Shown here: one piece after another, positions 33,601 through 43,314 of the stretch
How the letters are laid out: the number at the start of each line of letters is the position of its first letter
Position numbering within the stretch: the stretch's first letter is position 1
Assembly (NCBI GenBank): GCA_014529385.2
Contig: CM043953.1
Span: 95,021,342 to 95,081,341, forward strand
DNA: 60,000 nt
Source: Adiantum capillus-veneris
Taxonomy: Eukaryota; Streptophyta; Polypodiopsida; Polypodiales; Pteridaceae
Direction: 5' to 3'
Notes under the pieces: model-generated
Told to the model about the DNA's origin: nothing
The model's database searches: none
What the model saw: only the letters and a program-made list of their open reading frames with translations
Made by a program: the position numbers and the translations under genes

Positions 33601-35430
33601 TTTATCAAAAGAAAGAGGATTTACAAGTGGAATAGTGAGACCACGCTCACTAGCATCTATATACATGTTCTTTCCCCTGTAGGTGAAGTAAATTCTCGTT
33701 TCAGGGAACTTCATGTTGGCAGCCATGCGATCAAACCATGGTGCCCCTAGGATAACATCCTGATGTTGGAGAGGAGAGATGAAGAAGTCTTCTTTGTCAA
33801 CATAGCTTTGGACATGAAGCCTCAACTTCCCAATCAAGGGAGTAACAGAGGCTTGTTGTCCCTTTAAAGCTGCATCGGTTGTTACTATATCTCCCATCTC
33901 AAAAGCTTGAATGCCCAACTTGGTGGCCAACTCTATTGATATGATGTTGAGAGTAGAGCCTAGGTCAAACAAGATGAAGGCATCATGCTCTCTTACCTTT
34001 CCCCACGCATAGGAAAGTGATGATCCTTTGTAATGACCATCCTCTTTTGGAGCTTCGATGGTGGAAGCCCTAGGAGTCTCATTGTGAGTATTCTTCTTGG
34101 GGCAAGAACGATAGCCATGTCCTTGCTCCCCACACTTGAAACACTTATGGTCCTTGCAAAAAGCTTCAAGCTCTTCAGGAGAGAGTTTGTTTTTACCTTT
34201 GTAAACTCCCTTCTCCTTGGACCGATTGTTGTTGTTGTTGTTGGAAGTGCCTTGGGAATTATTTTGAGCATTGGATTTCCCCTTTGCATCATTTTTATTT
34301 TTGTTTTCCATGGGCTTGACATTACGTCTAGCCCCTTGATGGAAATTCATGCGTGAAGCAAGCATGGTGTGGTGGATTACTTCGGTAATAGTACCGGGCC
34401 GTTGAGAGTTGATGTATTCGGCCATCCCTTTAGGTAATCCCGCACAGAATTGTTGTCTTTGTTCGGCAAAGTCTATCTCTTGAAAGACAGTAGCTTTGAG
34501 ATGTAAATCCCAAAACTTGTCTGCATACTTGTTGATAGACTCATGAGAGAGAAGCTTCAAGCCGCGCCATTTGGTAAGAACTTTATCTTTAGTATCACTT
34601 GGAAGAAATTGCTTCATGATGGAAACTCGTAGAGTTTTACATGTCTTTGGGGCTTCCCCATTGCCACGAAGGCTAGCCCACCATTGACGAGCTGATTTTT
34701 GGAAGTGCATAGCTACATGGCGTAGCTTGGAGGACTCTGTGAAGCCCTCGTCCCCAAAGGCCGCATCAAATTGCTGGATGAAGGCCAACACTTTGTCGAT
34801 AGCACCAAAGGTGCCATCGTAGGTGAGAAAAGAGATACTCTTTCCTCCCTCCTTGAACTTCTTTAGCTTTTGTGACCTTCGCCATGCAGGAAATGATTTG
34901 CGATGTCCTCCCCTCTTGTATTGTCTAAGAGAATAGCCATAACTTTCATCGGAAGAGGAGGAAGGTGAAGAAGAAGGAGAAGAGGGTGACCTCTTCCTAG
35001 CCTTTTTCTTCCTTTGTTTCCTCTCTTGCCTTTCAGAGTGATGAGGAGAAGGACTATAGGTTGCTCTTTTCCTCTTGGGAGGAGTAGGCAATCGTCTAGA
35101 CCGCCGTCTTCGTGGAGCCACATCTTCAGAAGAACTTAGATTTTGATTGCTTTCTTTCTCTTTGGATTCCTCCTCTCGAATGGGAGAGAGTCTTCTTTTG
35201 GGGGTCTCTTCAAGAGGCCTCCTAAGCTCTCTTTCTTCTGGGAGAGGAAGGGAAATTCCATAAGCATGAAGTTGTTGAGTAACTTAGGCTTGCAAAACAG
35301 GGTTGCCCATAGCTTGTTGCAACCTAGTGACGAGATAATTCACAAACATGGGAGCATCATCATTAGCACCTTCATGTGCAAAATCAAAGCTATCAATGTT
35401 CATTCTACTCTCTTGATTATTGTCAGCCAT
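30661..35430 (-). pseudogene. Gag-Pol polyprotein gene of gypsy copy 1 (broken)
   Basis: An ATG at 35430 opens MADNNQESRMNIDSFDFAHE. A TAA truncates it after 49 codons, and the frame reopens near 35121. Order: Arg/Ser-rich N-terminal region (SPSSPSSSPSSSSDES), capsid ([24 protein letters not shown]), zinc knuckle [14 protein letters not shown], protease (DLGSTLNIIS, where Asp-Leu-Gly replaces the usual Asp-Ser/Thr-Gly), RT (VDYRALN, FFDDIIIYS), RNase H (LRTDHQSLKYF, QVADALSRRP), integrase (H-x-H of YAGHRGIQ, CVVCQ, MDFIFGLP, DRDPR, DGQSEIAN) and a chromodomain-like end (WYLIKFKNYPFEDVKW). Frameshifts lie at about 32716-32816 in RT and near 31185 after integrase. The product would make particles, copy the RNA and integrate the cDNA. 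Confidence 0.93.
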
Positions 35431-35844
35431 GTTAACAAAATTTATGTTTATAATTAGTGTATGCTTTGGCAATACAAAACCTTAGTTGCCACTCCTCTTA
35501 GCCTTTGAAAATCGGCTCTTAAGTATCTACACCCACGGCTCAAAGTGGTTAATTATAGAGAGTAGAGGAGTAGGTCTAACATAGCAGAGTTGCCAAGGGC
35601 TAGCTCCTTTCGGACTTCTTATGGCTCAATAATGGTAAAGCCGTAGGCAAGTCTAAAATGACTCCATTATTAAGTCCAAAGCTCTCGAGGTGTGCACCAT
35701 CCCCCACATAGTGGGCTTAACAAAACTGATATTAGATCCTAGTTCCACTTACTCTATTATAATTAACAACATCAACCATTTATAGGCTACTTAAGGACCT
35801 CTCTTCTTAAGCAAGAAAAGAGAAACCAAATGCTCTGATATCAA
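35431..35844 (-). other. Leader of gypsy copy 1
   Basis: Untranslated leader between the 5' LTR/PBS and the gag start; parallels 46507-46909 of copy 2. No ORF of note. Confidence 0.85.
35832..35843 (-). promoter_or_regulatory. Primer-binding site of gypsy copy 1
   Basis: TGATATCAGAGC on the minus strand, one base off the initiator tRNA-Met complement TGGTATCAGAGC, one base inside the 5' LTR. Confidence 0.85.
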
Positions 35845-36861
35845 TGTAATGGAATTTTCCTATTCAATTTGAGAGTAGCGGAATTTAATGAGAATACTTT
35901 CAAGAAATGATTTTGTGAGCATAGCGGGTAGACATAATTGAAGATAGCAACATAATCATAGCAATTAGTTAACTTGGCATAGACAATACTTTTGCAAGAG
36001 GGAGAATTTAGAGAACATGACAACAGTTGAGGACCGGATTTATGTGGAGCCGGTCCCCCCTCCAATAGGCATTTGTATTATGATTTCTCCCATAAAAAGA
36101 GACTTGTTACAATACATTCTTTGTGTTCCTTGTGACCTAGGTGAAGCAATGAAGATGGAAAGCTTCATGCATCACCATCATAGCATAACCTAAACTTGAA
36201 GAAAGCTTTAACTATACCAAGCCTCAGTCTCAAGACCTCAAACACCTTCGAAGGTGGAGAGAGCTAGCAGGGAATGAGGGTAGGGAAGAGGAAGAAGAAA
36301 CATTTCGTAAGAGAAAGAGCTAGTTCCTCACTTATCATAACTCTTGAGCTAGCATACATAATAGCATAGTAATGAAGAAGAAGGAGATGACAAGCTCAAG
36401 CATTGAAGCATGGCTCTTGGTTGGATTTGCACTCCATAACCAAGAGTGTTGGTGTAGGCTCTCAACCTCTACTTGCTTGGAGAGGGAGATCTTGCACTTT
36501 GCATAGCACACAATGAGAGTGTTTGTGAGTGTGTGTGGGTGAGTATACCCCCTAAGCACCCCCCTAGCTTACTTGGGTCGACCCCCCCCTGTAGCTCATG
36601 CTTGAAGCTCATTGGACCCCTCCAGGCCTAGCCAATCACAAGCAGGAGCCATTACAAGCAACAGGGGTAGCCTTAGGACAAGTTTCCCCCTTTCCCCTTT
36701 GAGAGAGAGGACTTGGTAAATGCAAAATCAATTAATTAAATATCCTAAATTATCATTGGACCCCTTGGGTGGCCAACCAATAGGCTTCAGGCACACCATG
36801 ACGGCAACATGAGGAGGAACTTGACAAGTGTCCTTGCTGCCTCTTCAAGTTGGGGCTTCCC

Positions 36862-36912
<51 letters not shown>

Positions 36913-37502
36913 CTCTCTCATCCCCCCCCCCCCCCCCCCCTTGTAGGCTCGCCCCCCTCCTTGTAGGGATCTTTTTGACTTTAGGAGCTCAAGCACCTTA
37001 GTCATCAAGCATGACAAAGCACTTGGACTAGGGCGTATTCCCACAAGCATCTCAGGCAAGCATGTCAAGGCACCTCAAGTGGCAAGTCACGCACCTCAAG
37101 CATGGAGTAAGTCAAGCACCTCAAGCACCTTAATCAACCCCCTCAAGCAAGAAAAACACCTCAAGCACGAGAAGCACCTCAAGCACGTCAAGCACCTCGA
37201 GCTTGGGCTGGGTTCCCACCTCAAGCTCAGCCCTAGCTTACCTAAGCCGGTCAAAGGACTTTTTCACACATTATTGGAGGTCTTCAATGAAGCTAACCCT
37301 AAGGTCTTATGCTCCATTGGTTAGCCTTGCTCTTGATAGACCATCTCCCATTTGGGCCCCTTTACTATTGGCCCCGTGTTGAGAAAGATCTATAAGCACA
37401 TATCTATATCTTAACACTTGTTCCCGTTTATTCTCCCACATTAAGTGATCAATTTAATATGAGAAAATCATTTGGGTTGGTTAGATATTAGATTTTATGA
37501 CA
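35845..37502 (-). repeat. 5' LTR of gypsy copy 1
   Basis: 1658 bp, nearly identical to the 3' LTR apart from a longer GT tract (36863-36910), a longer poly-C, a different number of CAAGCACCT units and scattered substitutions. Confidence 0.96.
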
Positions 37503-38190
37503 TGGCCCAACTGGATGCTAGTGTATAGATGCACAGTGCTCAATTTGTGGAGCATACCCATGTTTTTAAATTGCAGGTCGGAGCGATGGATTGTAGGTTA
37601 TGGCTAGTTGAAGTTTTGCCGGGGACTAGGTTGGTGCCCACCTAACCGCATGGGGATTCATGCCGTCTGGTGTTTTTTGGGTTTTGATAGAGTTTGAGAA
37701 GGTGCTATGTAGTGTATGGATCTAACGAGAGTTGATTGCTCGTCAAACAAAGCCCGTAGCGGGAAGATATGGAAGTTGGAAGATTGGGTGCGGTTGCTCG
37801 GAGTTGGTTGCAGATGACAGTTCATGTTTTTCGTGGCTTGGTTTGTGGTCTTGGGGAATCTTGTGGTCTTGGGGAATCCACAAATGCGGCACGAGCCGAG
37901 AACTTTTGAGTCGGCACAGTGAGCTTGCAGTCGGGTTTTCGGCTTGGCAATCGGATTGCCAAGTAACAGTTTGCAGGCAAGGACAAGCATGAGAAAAGTG
38001 GGATCATATGGGGTTTTTTCTTGTTCAAATGAGTTTTTAAAAAAGAAGTGCTTTGAGGTGAAGGCTCTACAGGCTTCCATGTGGCGACAGATATCCCATA
38101 TGCATTGACAGGGCTATAGAATGCATGGTATAAAGGCCCTGGGAATGAGCCCTTTGTGTTGTCTGAAGGCGATGGCGTTTTTCACTGTGT

Positions 38191-39058
38191 AGATTGCTAA
38201 AAGAGCATATATTTCCAATTGATAATGTGATGCCAAATTCTAGAGAGGAAGCAAGAAAGACCTTGCGAAACTTGGGGATTGATTACAATTCTGTTCCCGC
38301 TTGTTCTAAAGACTGCATTCTTTTCAAAGGGGAATACATAGACATGGAGAAGTGTCGGAAATGTGATTTCCAGAGATATCAAGTAGATCTCCACGGACAA
38401 AAAAATCCGCAGAAGGTTTTGTGACACTTTCCTCTGCTACCTCGCATCAAACATTTCTTCGAATGTAAGTCCATGGCTGCCCTAGCATCATGGCACGAGG
38501 AGTAAAGATCTTCGGACGATGTGCTATGGATTTCTGCAGATTGCACGGCTTGGAAGCACATAGACGATACATGGTCGGATTTTTCCAAGGAAGCGCAAAA
38601 TTTGTGCCTCGGCCTCTGGCTATGGATGGCGTAAATCCATTTGGTCAGAGGTCAACAGCTTACAGTGCATGGCTAGTTTTCATCGTCGACTACAGCATTC
38701 CCCCGTGGTTGACTACCAAGAAGGGACACCCATTTCTAAACTTGATTGAGCCGGGGCGGTATAAAGTGAAGAGTTGATGAGGTGGAAATAGTTGGCACAA
38801 TGCATTCCAGATGGATGTTCTTTTTAGAACGTTTCATGAAAATGCTCAAGGGATATGTGCGTTAGAAGGCACGTCTGGAGGGTAGCATGGCAGAAGGTTG
38901 GCTAGTATTAGAGTCCTTAGTTTACATTGGAGAGTGGCTAGACGGATTTGATAAAGCCCAAGACACTCTATGGAAAACCATAGATGATGAGCGCATATCT
39001 CGGATTTTCATGTGCAATCTCGGTGCTGAGAAGAAAATGACGGAAGATCTAGAGTCTT
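38191..39058 (+). pseudogene. CACTA transposase (TNPD-like, Transposase_21) fragment
   Basis: The plus strand gives IDNVMPNSREEARKTLRNLG, VPACSKDCILFKGEYIDMEK and CRKCDFQRYQ. After frameshifts it gives LPRIKHFFECKSMAALASWH, then FAMDGVNPFGQRSTAYSAW (allowing for a frame change), YSIPPWLTTKKGHP, and later HSRWMFFLERFMKMLKGYVR and GSMAEGWLVLESLVYIGEWL. These are the sequential landmarks of plant TNPD: C-P-x-D-C-x-L-F, D-G-x-N-P-F-G, P-P-W and R-W-M-x-x-x-E-R. It would cut and join the transposon ends. The N-terminal part is lost at the junction with LTR L3. Confidence 0.88.
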
Positions 39059-39566
39059 AAATCAATCAATTTTTCATACTTCACAATCCAGTGATACAAA
39101 AGTGAATTTCACAATACAAGGATGCAAAAGCAAGAGAGATAAAGGGCACGAATCGAGTGGAGACGGGGAAGACGACCACCGATGCATTATCCGGCGGGTC
39201 TTGAGAGCCTACCAATAATCATGAGCTTAAGATGGTTGCACAACCAATTGAAAAGTGCACAACAGTGCAGCGAATAAGTGAGTGAGGAGGAGTGGGAGTA
39301 CTCTCGAGGTTGCACGACCAAGGTAAGTTTGCAATGTACGACGCGTGGCTTTCTAGATGTTTTGACGGCACTCATAATCTTTGTTGGTTGTAGTATAAGT
39401 CATACACGACAACTTGGTATAAAGGTCGGCATGTGGAGTTTTGTCCATTCTTGTCTATATGCTATACTTGAGAAATTTAAATTGTGATTAATCAAATTAT
39501 AACTTGTTCAGATTTTCTTCTTCATTCATCATTAAGACTTAAAATTTTTGTATTTAATGCAAGTAT
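39059..39566 (+). other. Spacer between the two CACTA gene remnants
   Basis: No clear protein. A possible splice donor (CAAG/GTAAGT, about 39320) hints at exons of the downstream gene. Confidence 0.4.
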
Positions 39567-40690
39567 GGAAGATGATCAATTTCTTTCTTCCTTGTCACTC
39601 GAGCAGAGTAGGTGGTACGAGGAGCATCATTGCTCTAGAGCACGTCGCATCGTTCCACTCCTTCAGTGTCTCCCTCTGTTTCGGAGAGATCAACGCGCTC
39701 TGAGAGTTCGGTATCGATCGACTAGACAATCTACACACTCTTTTAGGCACCGACGGTCTAGTGGTGGCAGCGGCGGTTGCTGTGGAGATGCTGCTGCTCA
39801 TGCTTCGACACCGCCTCATAATTGACGAAGCTCCTTACCTTCCCCTTCTTTGCCCGCCTCCACCCGAGCCATGGTATCACCATCTACTCCAGGTTTTGCG
39901 TGACTATCGACAGTTCCTGGATACACACCACTCGCTACTCCTCTGGGAGTCACCCCAGTGACACTCTTCTTTTCGGGGCCCAGACTCCAGCGGAGACACT
40001 TATCATCTGTACGTCCATCGAGATACCACTCAAGACCCCTGCCAAGACATCCAAGTTCATGCATCACATGCGAGAGGAGTTGTCGTACTCGGTCGACATT
40101 AGAGGGGGCATCATCATGGATAACGACGACAAGAAGGTGATCTCGCACATACATGGTCTTTGCTCTCAGGTATTTTGACACTACATACTAAATGCCTGGA
40201 GTGAAGTGCCAAATGAATTAAAAGATAGAGTCATCAGTATGCTGTATGACGAGATTCTTGTGTCAAGTCGGTATGAGCGCTTCAATGAAGAACTGATGAA
40301 GGTGTGGATGTGCGAATACTGCAAGCATAAGCTTTCTGAAGTGAAACAAGCAATAAAGCATGGGTGGAACATGCCAGATTGGCTGGCGAAAGAAGATTGA
40401 AAGAATGCAAAGCAAGAAGCGCACGAGTGGAAGCAACAAAAGGAGCCAGTCACAGTGCGAGTAGATGCAGGGAGCTCGCACCACTTGGGGAGTGACGGGT
40501 GGGCATCATTTGAGGCCGATTTTGTAAGTGTTTTTGCATTTTCCTTTAGGTTTGGTAGTTATGAATAATTGTACTTTTAAATTCTAACATAATGTATTCT
40601 TTGTATGTTTTAAATAGTGATCGATGACAGAATGTGATCCCACACTGTACAAGCGCGAGTATACGGGCAGCAAGGGCTTTAACATCCTTA
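39567..40690 (+). pseudogene. Second CACTA gene remnant (Transposase_24/Ptta-En-Spm-like)
   Basis: An ATG at 39567 opens MEDDQFLSSLSLEQSRWYEE with an Arg/Ser-rich then Pro/His-rich stretch. After frame changes it reads SKFMHHMREELSYSVDIRGG, WSEVPNELKDRVISMLYDEI, RYERFNEELMKVWMCEYCKH and GSDGWASFEADF. The last blocks fit the plant transposase family found beside TNPD in CACTA elements (W-x-x-V/I-P-x-x-x-K-D, a helical DNA-binding-like part). A GTAAGTG donor at about 40525 and a TTTAAATAG acceptor at about 40617 suggest a small intron, followed by MTECDPTLYKREYTGSKG. Stops near 40178 and 40398 make it non-functional. Confidence 0.7.
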
Positions 40691-41211
40691 TGTAAATTCT
40701 CAGTTCTCGCTCTGGCATGGTTAGTATTTCACTTTACTCTCTTACATTTGTTGTAGTTTAATGATAAGCTAAAAAATAGATTGTTTTGTAATTATATGTT
40801 TATACTTACAGAATGTCTTATTGTTTTTTCTACAAAATCCGACAGATACACCGCTTGGACGCAATGAGACGTCTGATTAGATGACGTCAATCTAGTCGTA
40901 GCCAGATAGCACTAGTTTTCTTTTATTATAGCATGTATAATGAGGTGTTGTGTGTATGTCATTTTTGTAACTATTGATCAACGATGTATTTTCTCAATAA
41001 TGACAATGGTGTTGTAACTATTACATTTTGGTCAAAGCTTAACAATCAAGTGATTTTTCCTATGATGTGTATAATTTTGTCATTGTATTACTTTCGTCAC
41101 TTCACTTTCGTCGAAATACTTTTGTCAATTTTCCATTTTTATTTTGGAAACAATGTTCAATATGGTTGATGGGTGACACGCATTCATTGCCCTACCACCC
41201 AAAAAATTTTA

Positions 41212-41463
41212 TTCTCGAGCGTCGCTATAGGCGTCTTTATGTAAGGTCTTGCAACGTCACTATATGCATTGCTAAATTAGGAACTGATGTGTGACTATGC
41301 ACGTCGCTTTGAGCGTTGTTATTTAGAGACGCATATAGCGACGCTCACAATGACGTTTCCGTTCTGACGCTTTTAGCGACGCTTGTAGCAATGCCGAGGG
41401 GTAAAAAACCCATTTTATTTTCATTGCTTCAGCCATCACAAGTGCACATAACCTCTTGTAGTG
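41212..41463. repeat. Right subterminal and terminal repeats of the CACTA element
   Basis: Several direct and inverted copies of a GCGTCGCTATA / TATAGCGACGCTC motif (41218-41395), the same core as at the left end, followed by the terminal CCTCTTGTAGTG. Confidence 0.8.
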
Positions 41464-41525
41464 CACAAATCTACATCTAGAGCTATATTGGTGGTTGGCA
41501 TTTGGTAGCCAACACTGTTTGCCAA
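41464..41525 (+). pseudogene. Ty3/gypsy integrase remnant, right half
   Basis: Directly after the CACTA terminus and TSD the plus strand reads KSTSRAILVVGIW, stop, PTLFANM. Put next to GGHFSH at 19496 this is the normal gypsy integrase series in which G-G-H-F-S is followed by a T-x-x-A-I-L-x-x-G-x-W-W-P-T-L-F block. The split is therefore clean and marks the CACTA boundaries. The fragment ends where a minus-strand copia remnant begins. Confidence 0.85.
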
Positions 41526-42072
41526 CATGTATAGGGCCCTAACTGAACCATCCTTTGGAAACTTTGAACGCTGTATATTACCCAAACTACAACATTCATC
41601 AACATGTTTTACAGGTGCTTTAAGAGGTGGCAAAGAAGGAACTATATCAGTTTTTTGCAAACGCAGACTGTAAACGAAACAAACTGGCAAAATTCAGATG
41701 CCCAAAACGTACATGCCAAAGTTTTGCATTTGAAATAGCCTTAGAATCCACAATTGCATTTGCTAAATTTTGCCCACAAAAAGTGAGTTTATAAAGCCCA
41801 TGGTATAAAATGCCAAATGCAACAATTTCATCACCAAAATTGAGATCATGTATCGTACATCTATTGTCAACAAATTTGATTGCAAAACCATGTCTAGCAA
41901 TTGCAAGTATAGACAAAAGGTACTTCTTGATCCCAGGTACATAAAGTGTGAAAAAAAATTCATTTGCAGCAGTTATAAGCACAATCTTTCCAACTCCCTT
42001 CATCGGATAAGAGGCATTGTTGGCACAAGTGATTGAATTTCCATGAGGGATATCCTTGAGAGAGGTAAACAA
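41526..42072 (-). pseudogene. Copia protease end and GAG-pre-integrase region
   Basis: The minus strand gives DIPHGNSITCANNASYPMKG, GKIVLITAANEFFFTLYVPG and KKYLLSILAIARHGFAIKF, then LWHVRFGHLNFASLFRLQ and, in the next frame, LRLQKTDIVPSLPPL and FPKDGSVRA. This is the C-terminal part of copia protease followed by the pre-integrase zinc region (L-W-H-x-R-F-G-H). The usual C-x-x-C of that region is replaced around HVDECCSLG. An extra LQSAFAKNLPVCFVYS appears between two LRLQ-like pieces, so a small insertion or duplication is likely. Confidence 0.85.
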
Positions 42073-42584
42073 GTCACGATGAGAGGTAATGTGCTTTGTA
42101 GCACCACTGTCAAAGTACTACACATGAGCATCTGCAACAATTGACAAACATGCATCATGGACAGAAGGATCATAATTGCACTCTACACTAAAATCCCATT
42201 CTACATCAACATCATCACACATTCTCCTTTCACAGAAGACTCAACAACAGCTGCATTTGTAGTGGAGCCAACATTAGTAGTGGAACCAGTCTCTTTCTTC
42301 GTAGACTCTTTTCCCTTCAACTTAGGACATTGATTGATCAAGTAATCATTAGCTAACACCATATTAGTAAATTTGGGAATTTTCTAATTTCCACTTTCAA
42401 AACAAGCTTGTGATTTGACCACATGGCCAAATCTTAGCCAAAGTTTTAAGAGCATGGCTAGGAAGAGCTTTTCAAGTGCTACCTTGTGGAAGGTTGACCT
42501 TTTTAAAAAATTTGAGATTTATCCATATGGTCAAATTTTCAAGATATTGGCAATTCTTGAATTGGATCTAAAGTATCAAACTCT

Positions 42585-42998
42585 CTAATATGGTGTTAGC
42601 ACAGAAGAATTAGGAACATGTGGTTTACCACTCGCAGAAGAACCATGAGAAGTGGCTACATTGTTGTTACCACCTTTTCTTTGAGCTGTAATAAAGGCAT
42701 GTTCAACTGCACGCTGTCTAGTTTTGTTTTTTCTAGAAAGTGACTCTTGCAACAACAATGTGTTTAATGCATCAAACTTGATAACTTCCGGATTTCCTTG
42801 GCTCATAACTCTCCAAGTACTAGCAAAGGCCTGGTAAGAATTTGGTAAGACATCAAGAACAGTCTGTACAAGAAAACTTTCTGAAATGACTTCACCTGCA
42901 GAAATAAGTTGCCCATTGATATACTTGATACTAGCAAGGAAAGTATCCATGTCATCTTCATCAAGCATAATCTTTGACTCCAGCTCTTTACGCAGCAA
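42585..42998 (-). pseudogene. Copia Gag (UBN2 domain) fragment, copy 2
   Basis: Open for 137 codons with LRKELESKIMLDEDDMDTFL, VQTVLDVLPNSYQAFASTW and ALNTLLLQESLSRKNKTRQR. It is paralogous to 16488-16811 and extends further into the basic C-terminal part. The N-terminal helices sit in other frames upstream (to 43036) and beyond the gypsy insertion. Confidence 0.87.
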
Positions 42999-43314
42999 TG
43001 CAATTTAAGCCTCATTGCGACTTGCATAAAGATCAATTAGAATATCCCAAGCCCGTTTTGCAGATTTTGTTGAACGAATGTGAGAAGTAATAGTGCGCTT
43101 TGCAGTCAACAATCAATGCATGAGCCTGCGCATCTTTTACATCCCAACGAGCTTTCTCAGCAGTAAGCAAAACAGCTCTGGCAGCAGCAATCATGTCACC
43201 AAAACATACAACATCCTAAACATCGCCTACATCCTCAGAACCAGGACGTAGGTCAATGCCCTACACAATGTTCCAAACACCCTTTAACACAAGGACATAT
43301 AAGCCCACATAGGG

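Larger units (their letters stand above)
28688..37502 (-). mobile_element. Complete Ty3/gypsy chromovirus-like retrotransposon, copy 1
   Basis: Two LTRs (28688-30299 and 35845-37502) face the same way and are flanked by the 5-bp duplication TGGCC (28683-28687 and 37503-37507). On the minus strand the element begins TGTCATAAAATC and ends CATTACA. A tRNA-iMet primer-binding site (TGATATCAGAGC on the minus strand, 35843-35832) and a polypurine tract (AAGAGAGAGGTAA, 30312-30300) are in the right places. The first 190 bp of the two LTRs that I compared differ at 3 positions, so the insertion is fairly recent. The gag-pol frame has several breaks. A sister copy lies at 43315-54804. Confidence 0.96.
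28329..38170 (+). repeat. Long LTR of the gag-only element, copy L3, split by a gypsy element
   Basis: The left part 28329-28687 begins TGATGGTACAACCAAAG. The right part resumes at 37503 (TGGCCCAACTGGATGCTAGT) and parallels L2 to about 38170 (GGTATAAAGGCCCTGGG). It then breaks off and CACTA transposase sequence begins. The intervening 28688-37502 is a later insertion. Only about the first kilobase of the LTR is present, so its end was lost. Confidence 0.75.

Noticed and set aside
34033-34356. 107-codon plus-strand ORF and its counterpart at 47958-48278
   Set aside because: Both are antisense to the zinc-knuckle region of gypsy gag and are open only because that region is conserved on the other strand.
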